DNA from: an uncultured bacterium
GTDB taxonomy: Bacteria > Bacillota > Clostridia > Lachnospirales > Lachnospiraceae
NCBI GenBank assembly: GCA_905215155.1
Contig: CAJMPJ010000007.1
Coordinates: 1 to 64,000, forward strand
Direction of reading: 5' to 3'
DNA length: 64,000 nucleotides
A program made the translations under genes and the position numbers. Positions 50,465-59,930 of this stretch are shown piece by piece; the stretch's first letter is position 1, and each line of letters starts with the position of its first letter. The notes below the pieces were generated by a model. It saw only the letters and a program-made list of their open reading frames with translations, searched no databases and was not told where the DNA came from.

Positions 50465-52066
50465 ATGAAATTGATGTTCATTGGCGCAGCCCACGAGGTT
50501 ACCGGAAGCTGTCATTATCTGGACGCGGCAGGTTTAAAAATCCTTGTGGACTGCGGTATGGAGCAGGGGATTGACCGGTTTCAGAATGCGAATCTGCCGG
50601 TGAGCTATGCAGAGATTGATTATGTCCTTTTAACCCATGCTCATATCGACCATGCAGGTATGCTCCCCTTTATCTATGCCAGAGGCTTCCGGGGACAGGT
50701 GATTTCCACTGTGGCCACCGCGGACTTGTGCGGAATTATGCTAAAAGACAGTGCTCATATCCAGGAGGCTGAAACAGAGTGGAAAAACCGCAAGGCAAGA
50801 CGGGCAGGGCTGCCGGAAGAAGAGCCCTTATATGGAATCAATGATGTGACAGGAGTGCTTAAACTGTTTCGTTCCTATGCTTACGACGAAAAAGCAGAGC
50901 TGGACGATGGTTTGACCATTCGATTTATTGATGTAGGTCACCTCCTTGGTTCCGCTTCTATTGAAATCTGGATTACCGAAGAGGAGTGCACCAGAAAAAT
51001 CGTTTTTTCCGGTGATATCGGCAATCGGAACAAACCGCTTATCCGGGACCCTCAGTATATAAAAGAAGCTGATTATGTAGTTATGGAGTGTACTTATGGG
51101 GACCGCCTGCACGGGGCAATTCCCGATCATGTTTCTGCACTTTCCAGCATTGTCCAGAAAACGCTGGACAGAGGCGGCAATGTGGTAATTCCTGCATTTG
51201 CAGTAGGAAGAACCCAGGAACTGCTCTATATATTCCGCCGCATGAAGACAGAAAACCGGGTCACAGGACATGACGGATTTGAAGTTTACGTAGACAGCCC
51301 TCTTGCGGTAGAAGCTACCCAGGTGTTTAAGGATAATCTGGTAGATTGCTACGATCGTGAGACAAAGGAGCTGGTTTTAAGCGGCATAAACCCCATTTCA
51401 TTTCCGGGGCTTAAGCTTTCTGTTACCAGCGAAGATTCCAGGAACATCAATTTTAACCCAAAGCCGAAGGTAATTATATCCGCGGCCGGGATGTGCGATG
51501 CCGGCCGGATCCGGCATCATTTGAAACATAATTTATGGAGGCCTGAGTGTACCGTTGTCTTTACCGGCTACCAATCCGTTGGGACTTTTGGAAGAAGTCT
51601 GATAGACGGAGCAGGTGAAGTCAGATTATTTGGTGAAACCATTCAGGTCGAGGCTCACATAGAATCAATGGACGGGATGAGTTCCCACGCAGATATGGAA
51701 GGACTGATTGGCTGGTTGAATGCATTTGAAGAAAAGCCGCGGGAAGTATTTTTGGTTCACGGTGACAATCTGGTCTGTGATTCTTTTGAACAGCTTCTTG
51801 AAAAAGAATATGGATTTAAAGTTTCGGCTCCATTTTCCGGGTCTATCTATGACCTTTCCAGAGGCAAATGGCTGGAAAAAACGGAAGGGATTGAAGCGGC
51901 CAGAGCATTGGAACCCCAAAAGAAACCGGCAGGTGTATATGGACGGCTTTTTGCCGCCGGAGAAAGGCTTTTGCAGGTGATCCGCCACAATGAGGGCGGT
52001 GCCAACAAAGATCTTGCCAAATTTGCGGATCAAATAAATTCATTATGTGATAAATGGGATAGATAA
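50465..52066 (+). CDS. beta-CASP metallo-beta-lactamase RNase-like protein
   Basis: A 533-aa hydrolase of the CPSF/Ysh1-like group. The MBL motif THAHIDH is at residues 57-63 with further ligands in DVGHLLGSASIE and FSGDIG. The beta-CASP insert and the RMMBL end (SSHADMEGLIGWL, VFLVHGD) point to RNA as substrate. It is not RNase J, which is longer and has a different N terminus. AAGGAGG precedes it, and rnhA follows 15 nt later. Confidence 0.9.
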   Translation: MKLMFIGAAHEVTGSCHYLDAAGLKILVDCGMEQGIDRFQNANLPVSYAEIDYVLLTHAHIDHAGMLPFIYARGFRGQVISTVATADLCGIMLKDSAHIQEAETEWKNRKARRAGLPEEEPLYGINDVTGVLKLFRSYAYDEKAELDDGLTIRFIDVGHLLGSASIEIWITEEECTRKIVFSGDIGNRNKPLIRDPQYIKEADYVVMECTYGDRLHGAIPDHVSALSSIVQKTLDRGGNVVIPAFAVGRTQELLYIFRRMKTENRVTGHDGFEVYVDSPLAVEATQVFKDNLVDCYDRETKELVLSGINPISFPGLKLSVTSEDSRNINFNPKPKVIISAAGMCDAGRIRHHLKHNLWRPECTVVFTGYQSVGTFGRSLIDGAGEVRLFGETIQVEAHIESMDGMSSHADMEGLIGWLNAFEEKPREVFLVHGDNLVCDSFEQLLEKEYGFKVSAPFSGSIYDLSRGKWLEKTEGIEAARALEPQKKPAGVYGRLFAAGERLLQVIRHNEGGANKDLAKFADQINSLCDKWDR

Positions 52067-52081
52067 GGAGAACAAGAGATC

Positions 52082-52558
52082 GTGACAAGAGTACAATTAT
52101 TTACTGACGGAGCTGCAAGAGGAAACCCTGATGGACCGGGTGGATACGGTGCGGTTTTGCAATTTACGGATTCCAAAGGGCAGCTCCATGAAAAAACACT
52201 TTCCGCAGGGTATGTAAAGACTACCAACAACCGTATGGAACTCATGGCAGCCATTGCAGGGCTGGAGGCTTTAACAAGGCCATGCCAGGTGGATCTGTAT
52301 TCTGATTCTAAGTATGTGGTTGATGCGTTTAACCAGCACTGGATTGATAACTGGATCAAAAACAACTGGAAACGGGGAAAAAGCGGTCCGGTGAAGAACA
52401 TTGATCTATGGGAAAGGCTTTTAAAGGCCAAAAAGCCCCATCAGGTAACTTTCCACTGGGTAAAAGGACATGCTGGTCATCCCCAGAATGAGCGGTGTGA
52501 TTTGCTGGCAACCACTGCGGCGGATGGAGATAATCTTCTGGTCGATGAGGGACTGTAA
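52082..52558 (+). CDS. rnhA: ribonuclease HI
   Basis: Cuts RNA in RNA-DNA hybrids. It has 158 aa. The four metal-binding acids are Asp9 ([17 protein letters not shown]), Glu53 (RMELMAA), Asp75 (YSDSKYV) and Asp140 (NERCD), with the helper histidine in VKGHAGH. The start is GTG with AAGGAG 11 nt before it. A 7-bp inverted repeat (TTGGCAT-cgg-ATGCCAA) follows the stop without a T run. Confidence 0.95.
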   Translation: MTRVQLFTDGAARGNPDGPGGYGAVLQFTDSKGQLHEKTLSAGYVKTTNNRMELMAAIAGLEALTRPCQVDLYSDSKYVVDAFNQHWIDNWIKNNWKRGKSGPVKNIDLWERLLKAKKPHQVTFHWVKGHAGHPQNERCDLLATTAADGDNLLVDEGL

Positions 52559-52686
52559 CATCATTGGCATCGGATGCCAAATACTTACATATCTCTTACG
52601 ATGTCTTACTAAATGCGAATTTCTATTTTCTTTCTTTTTTATTTGTGATATGGTAACTTCATCAAAACAGATTAGGATGATCGTTC

Positions 52687-53565
52687 ATGAATAGAAACAG
52701 AGGAATATGGATTGTCATAGGAATGATACTGGTGATTGGAGTTCTTGTGACTTTAACGACCACCAGTTTTATAAACAGTAAACAGCACACTGCGGATTCT
52801 CAAGAGAATCGGACTATTTCCGGTTCCCAACCGCCTTCTGACCTGGAAGAGAGACATTACAGCAAAGAACAGGAATTGTTTTCAGCAGAAAATAACACAT
52901 TGGATAAACCGGCCCGGCTACAGGAAGAACCGGTGACGCCAAAGAAAGCGGCAAGAAGTATGCCGGAAGCCGGGAACGCTCTTACACAGCAGCAGACCCC
53001 TTCTGCGGCAGATACCCAGATGCCGGAAAAGACTGATGAAAGCCCGGAGCAGACGCAGGCAGCTCCTCAAATCGCTCAGGCGGCTTCTGAAGTTCCGGCA
53101 AAAGAGTCTGTGCAGGAAACCGTAATGTCTCCCAAAGCACCTGACACCAAATATAAGTTTTCCAATGGTTCTGCTCATTCGGAAGGAACTGTCGACTATG
53201 AAAAACATCTGGAGAATCTGGATGAGCAAATCAGAAAGATCCGGGATGAATCAGGAGATTCCAATACCTACTCCATGAAGGCTCTTGCGGATAAAGAGTT
53301 AAAACTATGGAATTTGGAACAAAATACGATTTATGAAACCATAGCCCGGAAGCTTTCCGACGAAGAAAGAAAGTCCCTGGAAGCATCCCAGCAGGCCTGG
53401 ATTAAAAGCAGGGATGCCAAAGCAGAGGAAGCGGCTAAAAAGTACAGCGGAGGAACTCTGGAAGGCCTGGAATATACGGCTTCCCTTGCGGAATCAACGA
53501 GAGCGAGAGCGTATGAACTGGTAAAGGAATATACGGATGTTCTTTCTGAGGAGGAGTCCCCATAA
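52687..53565 (+). CDS. membrane-anchored DUF1311 (LprI-like) protein
   Basis: A 292-aa protein: an N-terminal transmembrane helix (residues 7-27), a long Gln/Glu/Pro/Ala-rich low-complexity linker (about 35-150) and a C-terminal helical domain with the DUF1311 pattern (LSDEERKSLEASQQAWIKSR and GGTLEGLEYTASLAESTRAR). DUF1311 includes lysozyme inhibitors such as LprI. The domain would lie outside the membrane. Role unproven. Confidence 0.75.
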   Translation: MNRNRGIWIVIGMILVIGVLVTLTTTSFINSKQHTADSQENRTISGSQPPSDLEERHYSKEQELFSAENNTLDKPARLQEEPVTPKKAARSMPEAGNALTQQQTPSAADTQMPEKTDESPEQTQAAPQIAQAASEVPAKESVQETVMSPKAPDTKYKFSNGSAHSEGTVDYEKHLENLDEQIRKIRDESGDSNTYSMKALADKELKLWNLEQNTIYETIARKLSDEERKSLEASQQAWIKSRDAKAEEAAKKYSGGTLEGLEYTASLAESTRARAYELVKEYTDVLSEEESP

Positions 53566-53594
53566 AGGGCTAAAAACCATTTTTTAAAGTCTGA

Positions 53595-53622
53595 GGCTGA
53601 TTCCTGTGAATCAGTCTTTTTT
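53595..53622 (+). terminator. intrinsic terminator
   Basis: GGCTGATTC-ctgt-GAATCAGTC followed by six T; the stem has one wobble. Confidence 0.88.
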
Positions 53623-53707
53623 GCCGCTTTGTCGGGTTGTCTGCCTGTTTGATTGTGGCTTTTACCCTGCTTTTTTATTTCAATGTAAAAATTTCCATTG
53701 GAACATC

Positions 53708-53736
53708 TTGATAAATAAAATCCCTTATGATAGGAT
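53708..53736 (+). promoter_or_regulatory. promoter of alaS with downstream palindrome
   Basis: TTGATA, 17-nt spacer, TAGGAT. About 20 nt after the predicted start lies a perfect 12-base palindrome, AGTGCCGGCACT (53763-53774). No T-box sequence is present. E. coli alanyl-tRNA synthetase is known to repress its own gene by binding a palindrome at its promoter, so autoregulation is conceivable. Confidence 0.6.
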
Positions 53737-53813
53737 AGTAAGATAATTGCAAGAATGCCGCCAGTGCCGGCACTTTGTCAGAATAGACAATATAACAAAC
53801 GGAGGACAGTAAC

Positions 53814-56453
53814 GTGAAGAACTATGGTGTGAATGAACTGAGGAGAATGTTCCTTGAATTTTTTGAGAGTAAGGGACATCTGGCGATGAAAAGCTTCTCC
53901 CTGGTTCCTCATAATGATAATAGCTTGTTGTTGATTAACTCAGGTATGGCTCCGCTCAAGCCTTATTTTACCGGACAGGAGATCCCTCCCAGAAAAAGAG
54001 TGACCACCTGCCAGAAATGCATCCGGACAGGAGATATCGAGAATGTCGGAAAAACAGCACGCCACGGCACATTCTTCGAGATGCTCGGTAATTTTTCTTT
54101 TGGTGATTATTTTAAAGATGAAGCGATTCACTGGTCCTGGGAATTTTTAACGGAAGTGGTTGGGCTGGAAGCAGACAGACTGTATCCATCGGTATATTTA
54201 GAAGACGATGAAGCATTTGAAATCTGGAACAAGAAGATCGGAATTGCACCGGAACGCATTTTCCGTATGGGCAAGGAGGACAACTTCTGGGAGCATGGTG
54301 CAGGCCCATGCGGACCTTGTTCTGAAATATATTATGACCGCGGAGAAAAATACGGCTGCGGCAAGCCTGACTGTACTGTAGGCTGTGAATGTGACCGTTA
54401 CATGGAAGTATGGAATAACGTCTTCACTCAGTTTGAGAATGACGGTCATGGCAACTATGAGGAATTAAAGCAGAAAAATATTGATACCGGCATGGGCCTG
54501 GAACGTCTGGCAGTCGTTGTTCAGGATGTGGATTCCATCTTTGATGTGGACACCATAAAAGCCCTTTTAAACCGTGTGGCAGATCTGGCTCATACTGAAT
54601 ATAAAAAGGATTCTGACGTGGATGTATCTCTTCGTCTGATCACAGACCATGTCCGTTCCTGCACCTTTATGATTTCCGATGGAATTATGCCGTCGAATGA
54701 AGGAAGAGGCTATGTGCTCCGCCGTCTGCTCCGCAGAGCAGCACGTCATGGCAGACTCATAGGAATAGAAGGAAAGTTTCTTGCAGACCTGTCCCAGACG
54801 GTGATTGACTTATCAAAAGATGGATATCCGGAGCTGGAAGAAAAGAAGGCCATGATTTTAAAGGTCCTCACCCAGGAGGAAGACAAGTTTAATAAGACAA
54901 TTGATCAGGGACTTGCTATCTTAAATGAATTAGAAGAAGATATGAGAAAGAAGAAGGAGACCGTTCTTTCCGGAGAAGAAGCATTCAAGCTATATGATAC
55001 TTATGGTTTCCCTCTTGATTTAACCCTGGAGATCCTTGCGGAAAAGAACTTCAAAGTCGATGAAGAAGGCTTTAAGACTGCCATGCAGGTTCAGCGGGAA
55101 ACTGCAAGGAATGCCAGAAAGACCACCAATTATATGGGGGCGGATGTTACGGTGTACCAGTCCATAGATCCGGCTATTTCTTCAGAATTCATCGGTTACG
55201 ATCAATTCGTCTGTGATTCTGTGATTACAGTGCTTACCACTGATACAGAGATCGTGGAGGCCCTTACAGATGGTGAGGTCGGCACCATTATAACCGATCA
55301 GACCGTATTTTACGGAACCATGGGCGGTCAGCAGGGAGATGTCGGCACCATATTCAGTGAGAATGGGGAATTCAGAGTAGAGGATACCATTCATTTACAG
55401 GGCGGAAAGATTGGTCATGTAGGGAAAATGGTAAAAGGAATGCTTCAGACCGGCGATACAGTTACTTTAAAAGTCTGTGAAGAAAACCGCCAGAACACAG
55501 GCAAAAACCACAGCGCCACCCATCTGCTTCAAAAAGCGTTAAGGACCGTTCTGGGCAGCCATGTGGAACAGGCAGGATCTTTCGTCGACGGAGACCGGCT
55601 GCGTTTTGATTTTACTCATTTTTCTGCGCTGACACCGGAAGAGATCCGTCAGGTAGAAACACTTGTAAACGATAAAATCAAAGAATCCCTTCCGGTAAAC
55701 ACGGAAGTCATGTCTCTGGAAGAGGCAAAGAAATCCGGTGCTATGGCATTGTTTGGCGAAAAGTACGGAGATACGGTACGCGTTGTAAAGATGGGTGATT
55801 TTTCTACGGAGCTTTGCGGAGGAACCCATGTTTCCAATACTGGCGTGATCGGTTTCTTTAAAATCCTTTCCGAGACTGGAATTGCTGCAGGAGTACGCAG
55901 AATTGAAGCATTGACCGGTGACGGACTCATGCATTATTATGAAGAGCTGGAAAGAGAATTCCATGAAGCAGCAAAAGCGGCAAAGACAACCCCTTCTTCC
56001 TTGACAGCGAAGATTGAGTCCCTTTTAGAAGAAATCAAGGCTCTTCACTCTGAAAATGAGAAATTAAAGAGCAAACTTGCAAAAGATTCTCTTGGCGATG
56101 TTATGGATCAGGTGCAGGAGATTAACGGAGTAAAGGTTCTCGCCACAAAGGTAATGGATGTGGATATGAATGGACTTCGTAATCTTGGCGATCAGTTAAA
56201 GGATAAAATCGGAGAAGGTGTTATTGTAATTGCCTCCATTCAGGGTGAAAAAGTCAATCTGATGGCTGCTGTAACAGAGGAAGCCCAGAAAAAAGGTGCT
56301 CATGCAGGAAATCTGCTCAAAGCCATTGCATCCCTTGTGGGCGGCGGCGGCGGCGGACGTCCCAATATGGCTCAGGCAGGCGGAAAGAATCCGGCCGGCG
56401 TTGATGCATGCCTTTCAAAAGTTGCAGAAGTGGTTGCAGAACAGGTGAAATAA
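53814..56453 (+). CDS. alaS: alanyl-tRNA synthetase
   Basis: Charges tRNA-Ala. It has 879 aa. The class II catalytic domain starts ELRRMFLEFFESKGH, with FFEMLGNFSFGDYFK and GPCGPCSEIYYDRG. The editing domain has the zinc motifs HSATHLLQKAL and ELCGGTHV, and the C-Ala domain ends with a glycine run and GRPNMAQAGGKNP. The start is GTG with GGAGG 8 nt before it. Confidence 0.97.
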   Translation: MKNYGVNELRRMFLEFFESKGHLAMKSFSLVPHNDNSLLLINSGMAPLKPYFTGQEIPPRKRVTTCQKCIRTGDIENVGKTARHGTFFEMLGNFSFGDYFKDEAIHWSWEFLTEVVGLEADRLYPSVYLEDDEAFEIWNKKIGIAPERIFRMGKEDNFWEHGAGPCGPCSEIYYDRGEKYGCGKPDCTVGCECDRYMEVWNNVFTQFENDGHGNYEELKQKNIDTGMGLERLAVVVQDVDSIFDVDTIKALLNRVADLAHTEYKKDSDVDVSLRLITDHVRSCTFMISDGIMPSNEGRGYVLRRLLRRAARHGRLIGIEGKFLADLSQTVIDLSKDGYPELEEKKAMILKVLTQEEDKFNKTIDQGLAILNELEEDMRKKKETVLSGEEAFKLYDTYGFPLDLTLEILAEKNFKVDEEGFKTAMQVQRETARNARKTTNYMGADVTVYQSIDPAISSEFIGYDQFVCDSVITVLTTDTEIVEALTDGEVGTIITDQTVFYGTMGGQQGDVGTIFSENGEFRVEDTIHLQGGKIGHVGKMVKGMLQTGDTVTLKVCEENRQNTGKNHSATHLLQKALRTVLGSHVEQAGSFVDGDRLRFDFTHFSALTPEEIRQVETLVNDKIKESLPVNTEVMSLEEAKKSGAMALFGEKYGDTVRVVKMGDFSTELCGGTHVSNTGVIGFFKILSETGIAAGVRRIEALTGDGLMHYYEELEREFHEAAKAAKTTPSSLTAKIESLLEEIKALHSENEKLKSKLAKDSLGDVMDQVQEINGVKVLATKVMDVDMNGLRNLGDQLKDKIGEGVIVIASIQGEKVNLMAAVTEEAQKKGAHAGNLLKAIASLVGGGGGGRPNMAQAGGKNPAGVDACLSKVAEVVAEQVK

Positions 56454-56489
56454 TTGCTGTTGAAATACGAAAAATTATGAAAGTTTTTC

Positions 56490-56517
56490 TTGACGAATGG
56501 CAGAATTATGCTATAAT
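56490..56517 (+). promoter_or_regulatory. promoter of rpsU
   Basis: TTGACG, 16-nt spacer, TATAAT with a TG extension (TG-C-TATAAT). Confidence 0.78.
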
Positions 56518-56593
56518 CATATCAGTGCTATAAAATACCCAAACAGTTGTATTATGCACAAGTACACAACTGGAGGGAGGTTAGGTGTGAGCT

Positions 56594-56770
56594 ATGTCAA
56601 ATGTAATCGTTAAAGACAACGAGACCTTAGATAGCGCTTTACGCAGATTCAAAAGAAACTGTGCTAAAGCAGGTATCCAGCAGGAAATTCGTAAGAGAGA
56701 ACATTACGAAAAGCCAAGCGTAAGACGTAAGAAAAAGTCTGAAGCTGCAAGAAAACGTAAATATAACTAA
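56594..56770 (+). CDS. rpsU: ribosomal protein bS21
   Basis: A 58-aa small-subunit protein: [20 protein letters not shown], then [20 protein letters not shown] and a strongly basic tail ([15 protein letters not shown]). This is the full bS21 pattern. AGGTG lies 6 nt before the start, and a second GGAGGGAGG lies further upstream. It has its own promoter and terminator. Confidence 0.97.
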   Translation: MSNVIVKDNETLDSALRRFKRNCAKAGIQQEIRKREHYEKPSVRRKKKSEAARKRKYN

Positions 56771-56782
56771 TTGTTAAAAGAT

Positions 56783-56821
56783 AAACCTCTGGTTTGGCTT
56801 AGGCATAACCAGGGGTTTTTT
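56783..56821 (+). terminator. intrinsic terminator of rpsU
   Basis: AAACCTCTGGTT pairs with AACCAGGGGTTT with one wobble, followed by a T run. Confidence 0.88.
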
Positions 56822-56840
56822 CTAGTTTTTGAGTGCTGTA

Positions 56841-56869
56841 GAATTTTCCATATCCTTTTTGCATATAGT
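56841..56869 (+). promoter_or_regulatory. sigma-E-like promoter of yqfC-yqfD
   Basis: GAATTTT, 14-nt spacer, CATATAGT. The -10 octamer and the base before it (GCATATAGT) are identical to the spoIVA promoter here. yqfC and yqfD are sigma-E-dependent in Bacillus. Confidence 0.55.
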
Positions 56870-56903
56870 ATAAAGTAATAACAGAGAGAAAGGCAGAGAA
56901 GAT

Positions 56904-57170
56904 ATGTTGGAGGAATCAAAGGAAAAAGCGGCTTCTGCCTTAAAACTTCCCAAAGATGTTGTTTTGGGAGAGGTGCTTGTGTCTTTTCTTGGACGCCACA
57001 GTGTTGTGATCGAAAATTACCGGAGTATTATTTTATACACCGATTGCTCCATTAAAATTCAAGCGAAAAATTGCCGGGTTATTATCAGCGGAAGCAGGCT
57101 GATGATTGAATATTATACCAATGAGGAGATGAAAATCAACGGATATATCAAATCCCTGGAGTTTGAATAA
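56904..57170 (+). CDS. yqfC: sporulation protein YqfC
   Basis: An 88-aa protein of the YabP/YqfC family. It shows family stretches such as LGEVLVSFLGRHSVVIENYRS and CRVIISGSRLMIEYY. Made in the mother cell in Bacillus, biochemical role unknown. It is followed 25 nt later by yqfD, its constant neighbour. Confidence 0.9.
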   Translation: MLEESKEKAASALKLPKDVVLGEVLVSFLGRHSVVIENYRSIILYTDCSIKIQAKNCRVIISGSRLMIEYYTNEEMKINGYIKSLEFE

Positions 57171-57195
57171 ATAGGGGAGCTGGAGGTGTAAGGAA

Positions 57196-58440
57196 GTGCT
57201 TGAATGGCTGAATCGCCGTTTCTTCGGTTATCTTTTTATAGAAATGTCCGGATTTTCTCCGGAACGGTTTTTAAATATGTGTACGGTTCATGAAATTGAA
57301 TTATGGAACGTGGTAAATTCGGGCCAGACGTATCAGTTTTTCATGACTGTTTCCGGTTTTCGCAAGATAAAACCCATTGTCCGTAAATCGAAGGTCAGAC
57401 TTAGGATTTTAAAAAAGTTTGGACTTCCTTTTTTTTTATACCGCAATAAAAACCGAAAGTTTTATGCTGCCGGATTCCTGGGCTTTTTTATGATTCTCTA
57501 CTCCCTGTCTCTTTTTATATGGGATATCGAGTTTGATGGAAACCAGATGTATACATACGACACTTTGCTGAAGTATTGTGAATCAGAAAAAATCCACTAC
57601 GGGATGCAGAAGTCGAAAATTGACTGTGACGGACTGGAAGAATCGCTCCGTACTGCATTTCCTGAAATAACCTGGGTATCCGCAAGGGTATCAGGAACCA
57701 GGCTTTTGGTTAAAATAAAGGAAAATGAAGTGCTGTCTCAGATTCCTGTAAAAGATGAGACTCCATGTGATCTTGTAGCGGAAAAAGACGGGGTCATCAC
57801 CTCCATGATCGTGCGGACCGGAGTTCCTATGGTGGCGGTCGGAGATACCGTCACAAAAGGCCAGGTTTTAGTCAGCGGGGCGCTTCCTGTCATTGGTGAC
57901 AGCGAAGAAATCATAAATACCCATTATGTTCATTCCGATGCGGATATTCGTGCCCGTACGGAGCATCATTACACCAAACAGATTCCCATGTACCGTAAAA
58001 TTGATGTGGAAACGGGAAGGGTGCGGAAGGGCTATTATATTAAGGCGTTTCGGTATTCCTTTTTGCTTATGCGCCCCAGACCCGACGGAACATCCTGGAA
58101 GAGGACCATGGAGGAAGAACAGCTTCATTTATTCGAGAATTTTTACCTGCCTATTTATACGGGAAAGATTACGGGAAAAGAGTATATATCCTATGAACGT
58201 CCCTATAAGGAGGAAGAGAAAAAGGAACTTGCCCATAAGTTCAACAAAGATTATGAAAAAAAATTATTGGAAAAAGGGGTACAAATTCTAGAAAATCATG
58301 TTAAAATACTAGATAATGAATCTTTATGCCAAATTGCCATAGACTTTGTGACCGATGAACCATTGGGAAGGCAGGAAGCGCTGGAGATACAAAGAACAGA
58401 GGAACCGGAGGAGACAAATCATTCAGATGAGCGTAATTGA
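57196..58440 (+). CDS. yqfD: sporulation protein YqfD
   Basis: A 414-aa membrane protein of the YqfD family: a cytoplasmic N-terminal part with FGYLFIEMSGFSPERFLNM, one clear helix at about residues 92-112 and a long extracytoplasmic region with SARVSGTRLLVKIKENE and late DEPLGRQEAL. Needed for sporulation in Bacillus. The start is GTG, 7 nt after GGAGGTG. It overlaps phoH by 14 nt. Confidence 0.92.
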   Translation: MLEWLNRRFFGYLFIEMSGFSPERFLNMCTVHEIELWNVVNSGQTYQFFMTVSGFRKIKPIVRKSKVRLRILKKFGLPFFLYRNKNRKFYAAGFLGFFMILYSLSLFIWDIEFDGNQMYTYDTLLKYCESEKIHYGMQKSKIDCDGLEESLRTAFPEITWVSARVSGTRLLVKIKENEVLSQIPVKDETPCDLVAEKDGVITSMIVRTGVPMVAVGDTVTKGQVLVSGALPVIGDSEEIINTHYVHSDADIRARTEHHYTKQIPMYRKIDVETGRVRKGYYIKAFRYSFLLMRPRPDGTSWKRTMEEEQLHLFENFYLPIYTGKITGKEYISYERPYKEEEKKELAHKFNKDYEKKLLEKGVQILENHVKILDNESLCQIAIDFVTDEPLGRQEALEIQRTEEPEETNHSDERN

Positions 58441-59443
58441 GACAATCATAGATATTCCAGCAGAACACGAGAAAAATGTATGCGGACAGTTTGACAGCTA
58501 CTTGAAGAAAATTGAACGGACCCTTCATGTCACAATGATCGGAAGAGATGGCGCTCTTAAAATCATTGGACCGGAACCAATGGTCCAGAAGGCAAGAAGC
58601 GTATTCAATAACCTGATTGAACTGTCCAAACGGGGGAATACCATTACCGAACAAAACGTGGATTATGCCCTTTCTCTGTCATTTTCTGAAAACGACAGCC
58701 AGATCCTTGAAATTGATAAAGATATAATCTGCCGGACCGTTTCAGGAAAACCGGTAAAGCCTAAGACTCTTGGGCAGAAGCAGTACGTGGACCAGATCCG
58801 GAAAAAGATGATTGTCTTTGGAATCGGACCGGCCGGAACAGGAAAAACCTATCTTGCCATGGCCATGGCCATTCAGGCATTTAAAAATGGAGAGGTCAAC
58901 CGGATCATTCTCACAAGACCAGCCATTGAAGCCGGAGAGAAGCTGGGATTTCTTCCAGGCGATCTCCAAAGCAAGATTGACCCTTATTTAAGACCCTTAT
59001 ATGATGCCTTGTACCAGATTATGGGGGCGGAAAGTTTTCTCCACAATTCAGAAAAAGGTCTGATCGAAGTTGCTCCCCTGGCGTATATGAGAGGACGAAC
59101 CCTGGACAATGCTTATATCATTCTTGATGAGGCCCAGAATACAACGCCTGCCCAGATGAAGATGTTTTTGACAAGAATCGGTTTTGGTTCCAAAGTGATC
59201 GTTACCGGCGACCAGACCCAGAAGGATCTTCCGTCGGGTACGGTATCCGGGCTTGATACGGCAATGAGGATTTTAAAAAAGATCGACGACATCAGTTTCT
59301 GTCAGTTGACGAGCAGCGATGTGGTCCGTCATCCTCTTGTGCAAAAAATTGTACAGGCTTATGATGAATTTGAGTCAAAGAAAAAGACCGAAGATCGGAA
59401 GACAAAAACCGTCCGAGGCAGAAAGGCACATTATGACAATTAA
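58427..59443 (+). CDS. phoH: PhoH-like ATPase
   Basis: A 338-aa protein with a KH-like N-terminal part (about 15-75) and a helicase-like ATPase: P-loop GPAGTGKT at residues 134-141 and Walker B YIILDEAQNTTPAQMK. PhoH is linked with YbeY in rRNA processing, and ybeY is next. The frame is open from 58355, but the start at 58427 (MSVIETIIDIPAEHEK) fits the family; GGAGGAG lies a rather long 13 nt before it. Confidence 0.93.
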   Translation: MSVIETIIDIPAEHEKNVCGQFDSYLKKIERTLHVTMIGRDGALKIIGPEPMVQKARSVFNNLIELSKRGNTITEQNVDYALSLSFSENDSQILEIDKDIICRTVSGKPVKPKTLGQKQYVDQIRKKMIVFGIGPAGTGKTYLAMAMAIQAFKNGEVNRIILTRPAIEAGEKLGFLPGDLQSKIDPYLRPLYDALYQIMGAESFLHNSEKGLIEVAPLAYMRGRTLDNAYIILDEAQNTTPAQMKMFLTRIGFGSKVIVTGDQTQKDLPSGTVSGLDTAMRILKKIDDISFCQLTSSDVVRHPLVQKIVQAYDEFESKKKTEDRKTKTVRGRKAHYDN

Positions 59444-59930
59444 TATTGAATACGAGGCAGAAAAAAAGCTGGATATTCCATATAAGGAGATTATTAACCA
59501 TGTGGTGGAGGAATCCATGGACTATGAAAACTGCCCTTATGAAGCAGAGGTCAATGTTCTGATCACCGACAATGAGGATATCCGTCAGATCAATAAAGAG
59601 TACCGGAAGATCGACAGCCCTACGGATGTTCTTTCTTTTCCAATGGTGGACTATGAGACTCCTTCCGACTTTGACCGTCTGGAGGAGATGGCAAATGATT
59701 ATTTTAATCCGGAAACCGGGGAGCTTTTACTTGGAGACATTGTAATATCCGTTGATAAGGTGGAAGAACAGGCGGAAAAATACGGGCACTCTCAGACGAG
59801 AGAGATGGCGTTTCTGGTGGCTCACAGTATGCTCCACTTATTTGGCTATGACCATATGGAAGAAGAGGAACGTCTGCTTATGGAAAAGAAGCAGGAGGAA
59901 ATTTTAAGTCGGAGGGGATATGTGAGATGA
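59433..59930 (+). CDS. ybeY: endoribonuclease YbeY
   Basis: Zinc-dependent RNase for 16S rRNA 3'-end maturation and ribosome quality control. It has 165 aa. The zinc site H-x3-H-x5-H is at His131, His135 and His141 (HSMLHLFGYDH), preceded by SPTDVLSFP and LLGDIVIS. The frame is open from 59319, but AAAGG about 7 nt before 59433 and the family N terminus support this start. It overlaps phoH by 11 nt. Confidence 0.95.
   Translation: MTINIEYEAEKKLDIPYKEIINHVVEESMDYENCPYEAEVNVLITDNEDIRQINKEYRKIDSPTDVLSFPMVDYETPSDFDRLEEMANDYFNPETGELLLGDIVISVDKVEEQAEKYGHSQTREMAFLVAHSMLHLFGYDHMEEEERLLMEKKQEEILSRRGYVR

Noticed and set aside
52564..52580. Terminator after rnhA
   Set aside because: The TTGGCAT/ATGCCAA stem is perfect, but no T run follows; left as an unassigned inverted repeat.
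53640..53813. T-box riboswitch before alaS
   Set aside because: No T-box core sequence and the leader of about 70 nt is too short.
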